Positions 12,320 to 22,800 of a DNA stretch of 64,000 nt are shown one piece after another (position 1 is the first letter of the stretch; each line of letters begins with the position of its first letter). The DNA is from Chionis minor (Eukaryota > Chordata > Aves > Charadriiformes > Chionididae), in the NCBI GenBank assembly GCA_013398295.1, contig VZSF01008499.1:1471775-1535774 (forward strand), written 5' to 3'. Below the pieces are notes generated by a model. That model was not told where the DNA came from and did not search any database. It worked only from the letters and a program-made list of their open reading frames with translations. Made by a program: the position numbers and the translations under genes.

Positions 12320-13390
12320 AACCCATGTTCTGTGGTGAGATCACTGACTGTGGATGAGCGGACAGCAGCCCATTTCACTTCCCTTGACTTCAGCAAGGCT
12401 TTCAACACTCCCCAACATCAAATACCCCAGCACTTCTCCTTGTAGCCAAGCTGAGGACTGGATGGGTGGACTACAAGGTAGGTGTAAAACTGGCTGGACC
12501 ATCAGGCTCAAAAGGTCATAGTGAAGGGTTTGAAGGAGTTCGCATCGGGGCTGATGCTATCTAATATTTTTACCAGTAACCTAGGCAAAAGGAAGCAGTG
12601 GGAAAACAGGTCGGAAAGTGAGAAGAAAAAGGGGGACACTGAACAGGCTGGAGGGCAAGACTGCTGCGCAGAGGAACCTCTGCAGGCTGCAGGAGCAGCC
12701 CCTCAGGAGCCTGCTGAGGGTCAGCCCAGGGAAATGCAGTGGCCTGCAGGGACCAGGGCAGGTGGGGGCAGCTGCTGATAAGGTGCCAGCTCTGTGGGGA
12801 AGGTCCTGGGGGTCCTGGTGGGCAGCAAAATGAATGAGTCAGCAGTGCACCCTTGCAGCAATGAGGGCTAAACACACACCCAGGTGCAGAAGCCACCAGA
12901 TGATGGAACTGATAACTTCTGAAATTTCATCAGGAGACCTGTGCCCAGAGTGAGAGACATGGACAAACTGAAGGAGGGCCACCCAAAGTACTCAAGTGTT
13001 TGCAGCAAATGATGCAGGACTAAAGGACCTGGGTTTGTTCAGCCTGGAGAAGAGAAAGCTAAGGAGGCATCTCATAGCAGTCTTCCACCACCTAAAGGGA
13101 GGTCACAGAAGAGACAGTTTGACTCGGGGCACAAGTAATAGGACAACAGCTGGCAGTTGCAAGCTGCAGCAAGGTCTGATGAACGCAGGGACAATGAGTC
13201 TTCACACAGAAGAGTCAATTAATGGGACAGGCTCCCAGGCAGGCTGCCAATCTCCATCCTTAGACACTTTCAAAATTCAGCTGGATAAGACCCCAAGCAG
13301 CCTCACCTAACTTAGCCTTGCTGAGATGAGGATGCCGGATGAGGTGACCTCCAGGACTGCCCTCCAGACTAAGTTACTGTATGACTCCAG
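12320..13390 (+). mobile_element. Old CR1 LINE copy with reverse-transcriptase remnant
   Basis: This is a degraded non-LTR retrotransposon of the CR1 family in plus orientation. At 12383-12403 the frame reads LDFSKAF, matching reverse-transcriptase motif A; the aspartate of LDF is kept, and the residue after AF is N where D is usual. Downstream come the typical CR1 landmarks in order: an AACTGGCTGGAC-like block near 12488, a TAATATTTTTACC block near 12561, a GTCCTGGGGGTCCTGGTGG block near 12803, a GTTCAGCCTGGAGAAG block near 13036, and a worn tail resembling ATTCTATGATTC at about 13375-13390. Frames are broken by stops and indels, and sequence appears lost around 12890-12960. It is inactive. 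By divergence it looks older than the other copies here, but I have not computed a distance. Confidence 0.85.
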
Positions 13391-15339
13391 GATAAGTGGC
13401 ATGCAACGGCTTCTTTATGGTTCAATGAAGCCAGAAAGCAGTTGTATTGCAAGTCCAAAGACTACAAATGGACTTGTCACACTCATTAATAAAACACAGC
13501 TGATTTCTTCAGACTCCATATACTCCAAACACAGAACGTCAAGCGTGGTTGCAACTTGAAGCCTGTTCTTGATCTGCGTTCTGCAGCACATCCTACCATC
13601 ACCTCCAGGCAACGCAGGCTGGCTCCTAACAAACTCCGTGCTCTAGGCATAAGGACAATGATCTGCAACGTTTGGTGGTTAAGTGTGCTTTTCCTGTGTA
13701 CGCTTCTACAATAACCACCTGGAGTACTGAGGGTAATCCAGAATACAAAGAACCATTCAGAAATGCTACTTTTTTGTGTGTGTGGAACTACAGAGAAAAA
13801 CATGTTTAAGATTAATATAGAGCCAGACTACATTTGACATTAATTCCATAAAGTTTAAAATGGTTTCAACTTCTAATTATATAATTGCTTCACGCAAAAC
13901 AATACAACAAAAAATAACACTTATTGATAACTTCTGTGTTATCTTAAAACATTGGAATAACTTCACTACAAGAACAAGACACATTTTGTAGCAGGCAAAT
14001 CTAAAACCATTGACTTGAGGAATTCAAGTAGTAAAACCCAGAAGTCAAGGTACAGAAAAGGCCATGCACCATGCGTACTGATTCTTTTATCCTTATCAGC
14101 AGTAAAAAGTTGTAAATGCTGTATATACATAGAAAATTTATGCCTATGTCTTAATGATATATATATATAGCAACTATCAAATGCAGTTTCTTTTCAGGAA
14201 TGGGGGGGAGGGTTCCCGCTTCTCACTCCACAGGCAGACTGAGCAGAAAGCAAAGCAAGGCATTTTCTGATGCATGGAACAGCATTACTTACATTAAAAA
14301 AAAATTTACAGAATTTCACAACTTTTGCCTGTGCTAAGGACAATCTGCTAGAACTATTACATGTTCATGAAACAAATCCTGTATAGTCTTTAGCAGAACT
14401 ATATTTATCAAAAAAACTCAAGTCCAGTGTTCTCAAAATAAAGGTGTCTGGTGGTTGTTTGGGTTTGTGGGTTTTTTTTCCAAAAATAATTAAAAAAATG
14501 CTTTAAACAAAAAATTTAGGTCCACCCTCTTTTAAAAGTTGCAACCAAACTCCCTCTCTTGCGCTATAACTCTACACAACAATATTGATTCAGCTTTTGC
14601 AAATAAACTAAGGACATGAAAGTTGCTTTTAATAAAGCATGCCCACATGTACCATACACAAAATGTTAATAACATCAGCATGGATGTTATAACTATAGCC
14701 TCCAGTTTGAGTCCTTCTACTAAGAACACTGAGTACTTAAAACTGAAATTTTATAAAACTTACTCTTAAGGTCTGAAGATTCCTTATGGAAAAAACCACC
14801 AATAAATATATAAGTACTTTTTTTAAAATCTCAGTAATTATGACACTTAAAAAAATTAACTATACAGTTCTTTACTATAAATTGAAGGTTTTCTCATTCC
14901 CAGCAAAGATTAGAGCTGAATTTTTTCCCTAAATCTCTTCCTTACACTTACTAAGAGGAAAAGACTTTACTTTTATATTTTAGGGGGATACTGTATAATC
15001 ATGTATATGAAGGAACTAGTAAATATACCTGCCCCTTTCTTAAGAAAGGCAGGTCTTGCTTATGGTGTGAATGAAAGTGGAATGGTGTTTCCTGTATTTA
15101 CAGCATTCTGCTTAATTTTGCACAAACAGGATTTACAATAGGACCGAATACTGAGAAAGTTAGAAGATGTGTCATAGAAAGCCATCTTTTTAAACTTCAA
15201 TTACAACACAGTCATTCCTATTTATGATGATGCTATCTCATTCAGCAGATGTCCTGCAAGATATTCCATAAAGTTTTCCTAAACAGGAAAGAAACTGTTA
15301 AAAAAATTAATTCATGAAATGCAACAGCTTTGAAATGAA
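13391..15339. other. AT-rich unique sequence, no gene seen
   Basis: No gene is recognised. A short TA microsatellite lies at about 14157-14168. Minus-strand frames of 105 and 65 codons around 13415-13803 resemble no known protein. Confidence 0.6.
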
Positions 15340-15627
15340 TACAAGGGCAGATAGTGATAGGACGAGGGGTAATGGTTTCAAACTGGAAGAGGAGAGATTT
15401 AGATTAGATCTCAAGAAGAAATTTTTCACTCTGAGGATGCTGAGACACTGGAACAGGTTGCCCAGAGAAACTGCAGATGCCTCATCCCTGGAAGTGTTCC
15501 AGACCAGGCTGGATGAGGTTTTGAGCAACCTGGTCTAGTAGGAGGTGTCCCAGCCCATGGCAGGGCGGTTGGAACTAGATGATCTTTAAGGTCCTTTGCA
15601 ACCTAAACCATTCTATGATTCTATGAA
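15340..15627 (+). mobile_element. CR1 LINE 3' end (5'-truncated)
   Basis: The last part of a CR1 element, in plus orientation. It runs from the region before the stop codon, where the frame still reads RHWNRLPRE and [11 protein letters not shown] as in CR1, through the 3' untranslated part. It ends with two copies of the ATTCTATG tail unit at 15610-15626. The 5' truncation to about 290 bases is typical of CR1. It faces the minus-strand CR1 tail at 16325-16768, about 700 bases away. Confidence 0.93.
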
Positions 15628-16324
15628 ATGTTCACGTTTGCTTCACAAATTTACCTAGACAGAAGAGAATTTACACACAGTGAAGAAATAGAAGTGTAAG
15701 AAAATGTGAACTCACAGAATCTCTCCTTTATAAACTCAGGAATACGTTTCTGGAATTTCAAACACAGGTTTTGCTATGTACATTCAATGCAAAAGTAAAC
15801 AGAAGCCTCAAGATTAAACCGCATAGAATTTTTAAACAAACAGCATGCTTTTATTCAGAATTGTGACCAATTCTGCCAACTGACATACTCATCAGCATTA
15901 TAAAGTTATTCTGAAAGTGTGCCAAAAAGATATCCTCTAAGAATACAACTTTTTCTCTGGAAACGATACTGCAAGTTGCAAGCAAGGAAGTGTTCCTTGC
16001 ACTGACAATGTCCCAGAGCATGCTGCTTAAAACTGATGCAGACACATTCATCAAACATTTGCAGCTAGGATAAAGAGAACAAGTTCCACATTGCATGGAA
16101 TTCATAAAGGTATGTGTTATAGAAATGTTTCAATCAAACAAAAAGGACAACTGTATCTGTTCCACCAGCCAAAAGACTCCTACCCACGTAACAAGATATT
16201 CCCTAAGGGCTGGTTGTATAAATGGGCGTTCACTAAGACTGCAGAAGAAATGAAAATGCCTAACTTGGCCTTTACTGCCACCACTCCAATTCCACCCAAA
16301 AAACCCAAAATGTTAGTGAATTTT
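15628..16324. other. Unique spacer between two opposed CR1 copies
   Basis: About 700 bases of AT-rich sequence with no recognised gene or repeat. Frames of 84 to 86 codons on both strands have no recognisable domain, and one runs into the neighbouring CR1. Confidence 0.6.
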
Positions 16325-16768
16325 AGAATCATAGAATCATCTAAGTTGTAAGGGACCTTTAAGATCATTGACTCCAACCATAAACACTGCCAAACCACCA
16401 CTAACCCATGTCCCTCAGCGTTGCATCTACCCATCTTCTAAATACCTCAAGGGATGGCGATTCCACCACTTCCCTGGGCAGCCTGTTCCAGTTCTTGATA
16501 ACCCTTTTTGGTGAAGAAATCTTTCCTAATAGCCAATCTAAACATCCCCTGGCACAACTTGAGGCCATTTCCTCTTGTCCTATTGCTTGTTACTTGGAGA
16601 AAAGACCAACCCCCACCTCTCTACAACCTCCTTTCAGGTAGTTGTAGAGAACAGTAAGGTCTCCCCTCAGCCTCCTTTTCTCCAGACTAAACAACCCCAG
16701 CTCCTTCAGCTGCTCCTCGTAAGATTTGTGCTCTAGGCCCTTCACCAGCTTCATTGCCCTTTTCTTTA
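16325..16768 (-). mobile_element. CR1 LINE 3' end (5'-truncated), minus strand
   Basis: A CR1 tail in minus orientation. On the plus strand it begins with the complement of the tail (AGAATCATAGAATCAT at 16325-16340), followed by GGGACCTTTAAGATCATT and then a block with CCTGTTCCAG near 16482. It continues through a block containing CTTGAGGCCATTTCCTCTTG (about 16558-16577) and CCAGCTCCTTCAGCTGCTCC (about 16698-16717), and ends near GCCCTTTTCTTT. At about 444 bases it is the longest of the three minus-strand tails and reaches further upstream in the element. No intact frame survives. Confidence 0.94.
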
Positions 16769-18759
16769 ATGTAATGTGATCTAACTATGCTTTTCCTTCT
16801 TTTTTTTGTTATTATATTTTTCTGCTCATTCTCTACATGGCTTTTGCATTTAACTGGGCCTGAGTATAAAAAGATATCATTTGGTTGCATCTAAAAGCAT
16901 ATGAAAGGAGATAAAAGAGCTCTATTTCTCTCTGCTGTCTCATTAGGTGTGCAGCTTCTTGACCTGAAATGGGGGAAAAACCTCTTAGTTTGCACACGCC
17001 GTCATCTTTTTATGCTCAAATTTTTGTTGAGAATTTGGAAAATGACATTACAGGCAGATGTTAACTTCTTATTTCATATAGGCTCTAGCAATGACCAAAG
17101 TGTCTGTGCAAATCCAGTAGATTCTAAGTGAAACATCTACAAAACTCGATGGCCCAATTACTTTTTTTGAATTTATCTTCTCTGTCTCATTCCATTTATC
17201 TTATTTCCTCCAATCATTTGTACCATATCTAAGTTAATGCCTATCACCACAAACATTTACTGCCAGCAACTGTTAAAACACTATTATCACGGGTTAATTT
17301 CTACAAGAATGGGTCCTTCGATAATGAATTGTAAAATAATTGTATGGTGCCACAAACTTTATGATAATCTAGGCAATGTTAGGAATAATCAATAAACCAC
17401 TAATCATGCAACTTCTCAAAAACACTTAAAGTACAGAAAACAGGGCTGAATAAAAATTAAAACAGCAATCAAAGTATAAAGTAACAAAGATTCTCTTCAC
17501 TAATTTGGAGGACTTGGTAGTAGCGGTTGGGGAAGTCCTCTAGACCAACCATACTAAATTAACTCCTGTGCGCTGCCAACCAGAAACAGTATCGCTCTTT
17601 GGACTCCTCTCTTTTCCTACGCTGTGCCCAGCTAGCTGGCAGTAAAGCAGATTTATAGAATAAAAACAAATCGGTATTATTTCTTCCTGACTCTTGTTTT
17701 CTTCTGATTATCTTCTGAAAGCTTTGTAATAGAGCCAAAGGTAATTTATAGCCAAAGTTAAACGAAATGAGTAACAGGAAACTGCAAAGTGTTAGATTTC
17801 TTTACAGGGTAGCACTCCAAAGGGTAGACAAAACAAACTGGCTTAGGGAGGCAGCTATAGTAAACTACGCTTCATTAAACACATGAAGAGTTTAATTCTG
17901 TTGAATAAGCTTTTGTTAAATTTCTGCTTCCTTCAAATCAAATTGGTCATAAAAAAGAAAAAGTGAGGTAACTTTAAAGGATTATAGCAGGAAGGCATCT
18001 GTCGTCCCACAGACATTCAATGCATTCATACTGTATTCATGAAAGGGCTGAGAAAACTGACGGAAACTCCAATTTCGCAGCACTACAAAGTATAGTGCTA
18101 TTCAATCTGTCCTTCAGTGGGATGGCCAAATGAGGTCAATGATTCCAACTTCGAACATGCTTCCCCAAAACCCATGCTGTGATCATTGCTCCTGGGATCA
18201 GCACTGCAGGAAAAGCACCAAATTTTCTGCTATGAATGACTGAAGAAACAGACCAGCCAACATACCTACACAACAGTTCACACAAACCATTCACAACTCC
18301 AATTTTAATACACATGTCCTGTGAACACAAGAATTTCCCGCTGCAAAATTACCACTACAATGCTGTTCCCACCCAAGGTGGGCAGGAAGCTTTCAAGGGC
18401 CTTTAGTCCTACATTCACTCTTCACATTGCCTCTGTTTGCTGTTCCACAAATAAAAACTCTTAAATTAACCTACACTTTCACGAACCTCACATCCCTTTT
18501 CAACAGGCCACAAAACCCATTCACTTGTATCTGCGTGTCCAACCAGATTGACAAGTAAGTCCGTAGAAAAAAAATTCCTATGAATGCTTCCCCCCCACCC
18601 CTGCCAAGGGCCACATTAGGTCAGTCCCTTCTAAGGTTAAGCTTGAAGTGAACAAAATTCTGCAGAGCCGGGCCAGACACAGGAACACCACATTGGCAGC
18701 TAAGAGGATGGCAGGGTTTGTGTCCATTCAAGTACTACCTTTTGTACAGCCGCAGCCCT
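16769..18759. other. AT-rich unique sequence, no gene seen
   Basis: No gene, RNA or repeat is recognised. The last 150 bases become more GC-rich as they approach the LTR. The true left edge of the LTR could lie slightly inside this interval. Confidence 0.55.
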
Positions 18760-18923
18760 TACTGGGTTTGTGTGGCAAAGTTTTGGTAGCGGGGGGGGGC
18801 TAGAAGGGTGGCTTCTGTGAGAAACTGCTAGAAGCTTCCCCCATGCCTAACAGAGCCAACGCCAGACGACTCCAAGACAGACTTGCCACTGGCCAAGGCT
18901 GATCCCATCAGCAACAGCGAGAA

Positions 18924-18933
18924 CATATTTAAG
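18924..18933 (+). promoter_or_regulatory. TATA-like box of the LTR
   Basis: CATATTTAAG sits about 165 bases into the LTR, upstream of the long GC-rich part, where a retroviral U3/R promoter box would be expected. Assigned by position and sequence only. Confidence 0.35.
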
Positions 18934-18940
18934 AAGGCGA

Positions 18941-18966
18941 GGGGGGTGGGGTGGGGTGGGGAGGGG
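18941..18966 (+). promoter_or_regulatory. G-quadruplex motif in the LTR
   Basis: Five consecutive runs of four or more G are separated by single T, T, T and A bases. This is the pattern predicted to fold into a very stable parallel quadruplex. It begins eight bases after the TATA-like box of the LTR. Confidence 0.7.
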
Positions 18967-19114
18967 AACTGCGCAAGAGCAGCCATAGAGAGGAGTGAAA
19001 ATATGTGAGAGGAACAGCTCTGCAGACACCGAGGTCAGTGAAGAAGGAGCGGGAGGAGGTGCTCCAGGTGCCAGAGCAGAGATTCCCCTGCAGCCCCTGG
19101 TGAAGCCCATGGTG

Positions 19115-19450
19115 GTCCATGGTGGAGCAGATACCCACCTGCAGCCCCATGGAGGACGCCATGCCACAGCAGGTGGATGCCCAAAGGAGGCTGTGACTCC
19201 ATGGGAAGCCCATGCTGGTGCAGGCTCCTGACGGGACCTGTGTACCCATGGACAGAGGAGCCCAGGCTGGAGCAAGTTTGCTGGCAAGACTTGTGCCCCC
19301 GTGGGGAACCCATGCTGGAGCAGTCAGAAGGACTGCATCCCATGGGAGGGCACCACACTGGAGCAATTTGTGAAGCCCATGGGAAGGGCTTACGTTGGAG
19401 AAGGTCACGGAGGACTGTCTCCTGTGGGAGGGACCCCACACTAGAGCAGG
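19115..19450 (+). repeat. Degenerate internal repeat array within the LTR
   Basis: The word CTGGAGCA, or a close variant, recurs at 19215, 19267, 19315, 19358, about 19395 and 19441. Spacings are about 36 to 52 bases, and CCATGG-containing words usually lie between the copies. This suggests the GC-rich part of the LTR grew by tandem duplication of a unit of about 45 bases. Confidence 0.5.
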
Positions 19451-19635
19451 GGAAGAGTGTGAGGAGGAAGGAGTGGCAAAGTGTGATGAACTGACCACAA
19501 CCCCCATTCCCCGTTGCCCTTGTACTGCTCAGGCAGAGTGGGTAGAGAAACTGGGAACAAAGTTGAGCCCAGGAAGAAAGGAGGGGTGGGGGGAAGGTGT
19601 TTTAAGATTTCGGTTTATTTCTGATTTTGATTGGC

Positions 19636-19641
19636 AATAAA
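19636..19641 (+). terminator. AATAAA polyadenylation signal of the LTR
   Basis: AATAAA follows TTGGC and lies about 180 bases before the right end of the LTR, where the R/U5 boundary signal would be expected. Confidence 0.5.
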
Positions 19642-19821
19642 CCAAATTAATTTCCTCCAGTCAAATCTGGCCCGTGACAGTAACTGTCAACTGATCTCCC
19701 TGTCCTTATCTCAAGCCACAAGCCTCTTGTCCTATTTTTCTCTCCGCTGCCCAGCTGAGGAGGGGGAGTTAAAGAGTGGCTTGGAGGGCACCCTGCATCC
19801 AGCCAAGGCCAACCCACCACA

Positions 19822-22800
19822 CCAGTATAAGGGCTACATTCAGCCCACACAAGGAGCATACCTCCTGGCCCGTCCTGAGGCTCCAGACCCCCAGCTGGGA
19901 GCCAGAGTCCACTATGGCTCCTGTCTTACCAGTGTGCTTTGATGTCACAAAAAGTTTTAGAAGAGGCAAGAAGCATAATGAAGCTAGGCAACAGCCTTTA
20001 TTCAAGGAACAAGCAAATAATCTACAGTTCTTCAGCCTGGAAAAGGCAGGACAAAGGGGTCTTCACAGGCCTCTCTCACAGCACAGGCTCACAGAGAAAG
20101 CTGAATGGGGAGAGGTCCAACTGCTGAGGAACCACAACTGCAACCAGCAGGTAGTGGGCTCAAAACAAAAGAAAGCAACTCTTTACAAAAATACATGGCT
20201 AACCTATCAACATTTTTACCATAGAGTAGCATGAATATTGAAAATATACACAGGTTGAAGGGGAAGCTGGATATGTTACCAGAATAGAAGTCCACTGCCT
20301 CTGCCTCAGAAAGTCTCTGAATAACAAATAACCGCAGCCTGGGGGAGAATTCATGGATAGTATATGCTTACTCCCTTAGATATTTACCAATCTGTTTACC
20401 TTTGGCCACTGCTCTGACAGGGAACACTAGCTTACACAGACCTCTGAACATGCCTACGCTCATGTTTTACAGAAAAGGAAGTTACATGTGTATTTGCAGG
20501 TTTTTCTTTTAATTTCTTCCAATATTCCACATTTCCATCATCAAAAATGTTATCCTAAATGACAGACTAATGGAATGGAGAGGAGTAATACTGATTTTTA
20601 CATTTGTAATTGCTTCAAATCAAACTGTAATTAAAGAGTACCTTGTCCTGATTATTCAGTATAATTTGGTAAATTAACATAGGAAAATTCAGAAAAAGGA
20701 CAAATATCAAGTTAGGAAGTAACATCTTCTAAACTACATCAGTTACAGACATAGCTGTCGAGTCATGTTGCAGTTCTTCCAAGGCAGGCAAATTAATCTA
20801 GTCTTGAATTATCAAATAAATCTCTGATTTGCCCAATCTGCACACTATGATTTTTTAAAAAAACAATAAATGCAGTGAAGTAATTTAAATATTTAAAACA
20901 TGAGAAAATACTATGTTGCTAGCAGTAATAAATCAAGAATTTACAGTTTGATACTCTGGCACAGGCTACAAGCTTAGTCTACCCAACCTGTATGACCAGA
21001 CACTCTCCAGTACTACAAAATAATATTTTGAAAGAACTACCTTGCAATCTGAGATTTCTAACAGGAACACAGGGCGTTTAAACACAAAAGTTAGACGCCT
21101 ACTGAGTTTTTGATACAAACACCCTAAACACGCCCTTCAAAGACTGCTTTCTTTACCCTTGCTCAGGACCACCTTCCATACTTGCTCATAGCAGAGTTCC
21201 TTCTTCTCTGCTCTCCCTTCAGCTGCTGTGATGTTGTGGGTTTTTTTGCCTGTACCACATTCTCAGAATGAGGAGTGCTCCTATTCCCATTTGTATGTAG
21301 TCTGCTATCTTCTGGGATTCAAAGGCAGCTGGGGAGGGCTAAGAAGTACCTCCCTCATTCTTGGATGAATACTCTCAATAGTTAGCCACCATGGCAAAAA
21401 ATAAGAGGCAGGACCACCACTTCTTCCAGCCTTCTCCCTTTCAGGGAGGAATGAGGTTACTTACATATAAGACTGCCTGGCGTGCCAAAGCAGGCATCCA
21501 ACCATTGCTACAGTTTTATATATAGGATATCATTCTTGGAAGGTCAAGGCAGTAAGGTTTTTTCTGGTGAGAAAGGAGATCAGGAACAGTAAAGAAATAA
21601 TTGTTTGGTCCTATTTTTACCCAGGCAGGGAAGACATAGTGCCTGTTCTTTTTCAGTTTGATGCAGATAACTAGCTACGTATTTCCTCCTGCCTATGATA
21701 AAAAACCACGTTATTTAACCACAAAAATACATCCAGTGTTGACAAGAAATTGAGATACAACTTACAAACAAAATGCAATACACATGACTTAGGCTTCCTT
21801 CACTGCCATTTAGTAGCCAGTACATGAAAAGGTCCTGAAATCTAAGAGAGACTGTAGGCTAAGAAACATCTGTTTAGAAAAACACTTTATTTATAGTCTA
21901 TTAATTTTGGGCAGATGGTCCTGGATCAATATTTACAGTATTTTTAACCAAGAGTTGTTTAAAATATTTTATTTAATTCAAAACCTATTAAAAATAAATC
22001 CCAAGGGCTTGCGACTTCTGCAGTCTTACCACGAGAGCACTAAGCGATTGGTAGCAACATGAGGAATGCAGGTATTGAAGAAGAGTGCAGATGGAAATAA
22101 CAGCCCTCAGAGAGTTTGCCTCAAATCTATGCCAAGCTTTGAAGATAAGGATATTTCATACCTCCTCCGAATGGGGGAAGGGAGACAACAAACAATCTTA
22201 ACTCCTCTCTTTCAACAAGTGTTTGACTAATAGGGGTGGTGGTCTCCTGTGCAAACAATATTTGAGCCTGGGTTCAAAGTATTCTCAGGAATATATGAGC
22301 TCCTTTTATACGGGACAGACTAGGTCTGCTCTGGTAGTTGAGCATGCAGAGCCCTGCATTAACCTCTCAGAGGGGCAAACTAGCAATGCAGGAAATCCTG
22401 GTCCCAGGACTCCCAGATACCACTGCACAGGGTGAATACAAAGCCCTTATAACCCTACTGAAGCCCTCCACAGGTTCACATTGCTTTAAAGAAAAACAAA
22501 ACGCCCCAAAAACTCTTTTGCCATCCAGCTCCACTGAAGTGAGTTGACTTTGCCAACATGCATGGGAAACAGTGCTTTCTCATTTTTTCTTGTCTCCTTA
22601 AAAGGAGATTTTTCTTCTTAAAGAACATTATCTACATGTCCCTCAGAAGTCACAGAAACCAGAGTCTGAAGAAAGCAAATGTTATTTTGGACATTAATGT
22701 ATTATTTTACTTTATAATTTAAACAGTTATAAGAAGCACTGAGTTCAGATTTGGTATAAACACATCCAATGCCACTGAATATAAACATCTTCCTTACAGC

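Larger units (their letters stand above)
18760..19821 (+). mobile_element. Avian endogenous-retrovirus LTR, apparently solo
   Basis: A GC-rich element of about 1.06 kb that matches, from memory, a widespread avian LTR repeat family. It starts around TGGGTTTGTGTGGC at 18763 and ends in CAACCCACCACA at 19821. A TATA-like CATATTTAAG sits at 18924-18933. A G-quadruplex-prone run follows at 18941-18966. A degenerate GGAGCAG/CCATGGG repeat array fills about 19115-19450, and an AATAAA signal lies at 19636-19641, about 180 bases before the right end. No internal retroviral sequence follows on either side, so I read it as a solo LTR. I found no clean target-site duplication, so edges are uncertain by tens of bases. 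Frames up to 192 codons on it are by-products of high GC. I leave the class (ERVL or ERVK) open. Confidence 0.75.

Noticed and set aside
12570..12896. Frames on both strands in the middle of the old CR1
   Set aside because: They are out-of-frame readings of degraded LINE sequence rather than genes.
15307..15538. 73- and 74-codon frames
   Set aside because: The plus-strand one is the eroded C-terminal part of CR1 ORF2, and the minus-strand one is its shadow.
18847..19507. Long overlapping open frames of 105 to 192 codons on both strands
   Set aside because: They lie inside the GC-rich LTR, overlap in several frames and show only low-complexity composition, as expected from few stop codons in GC-rich DNA.
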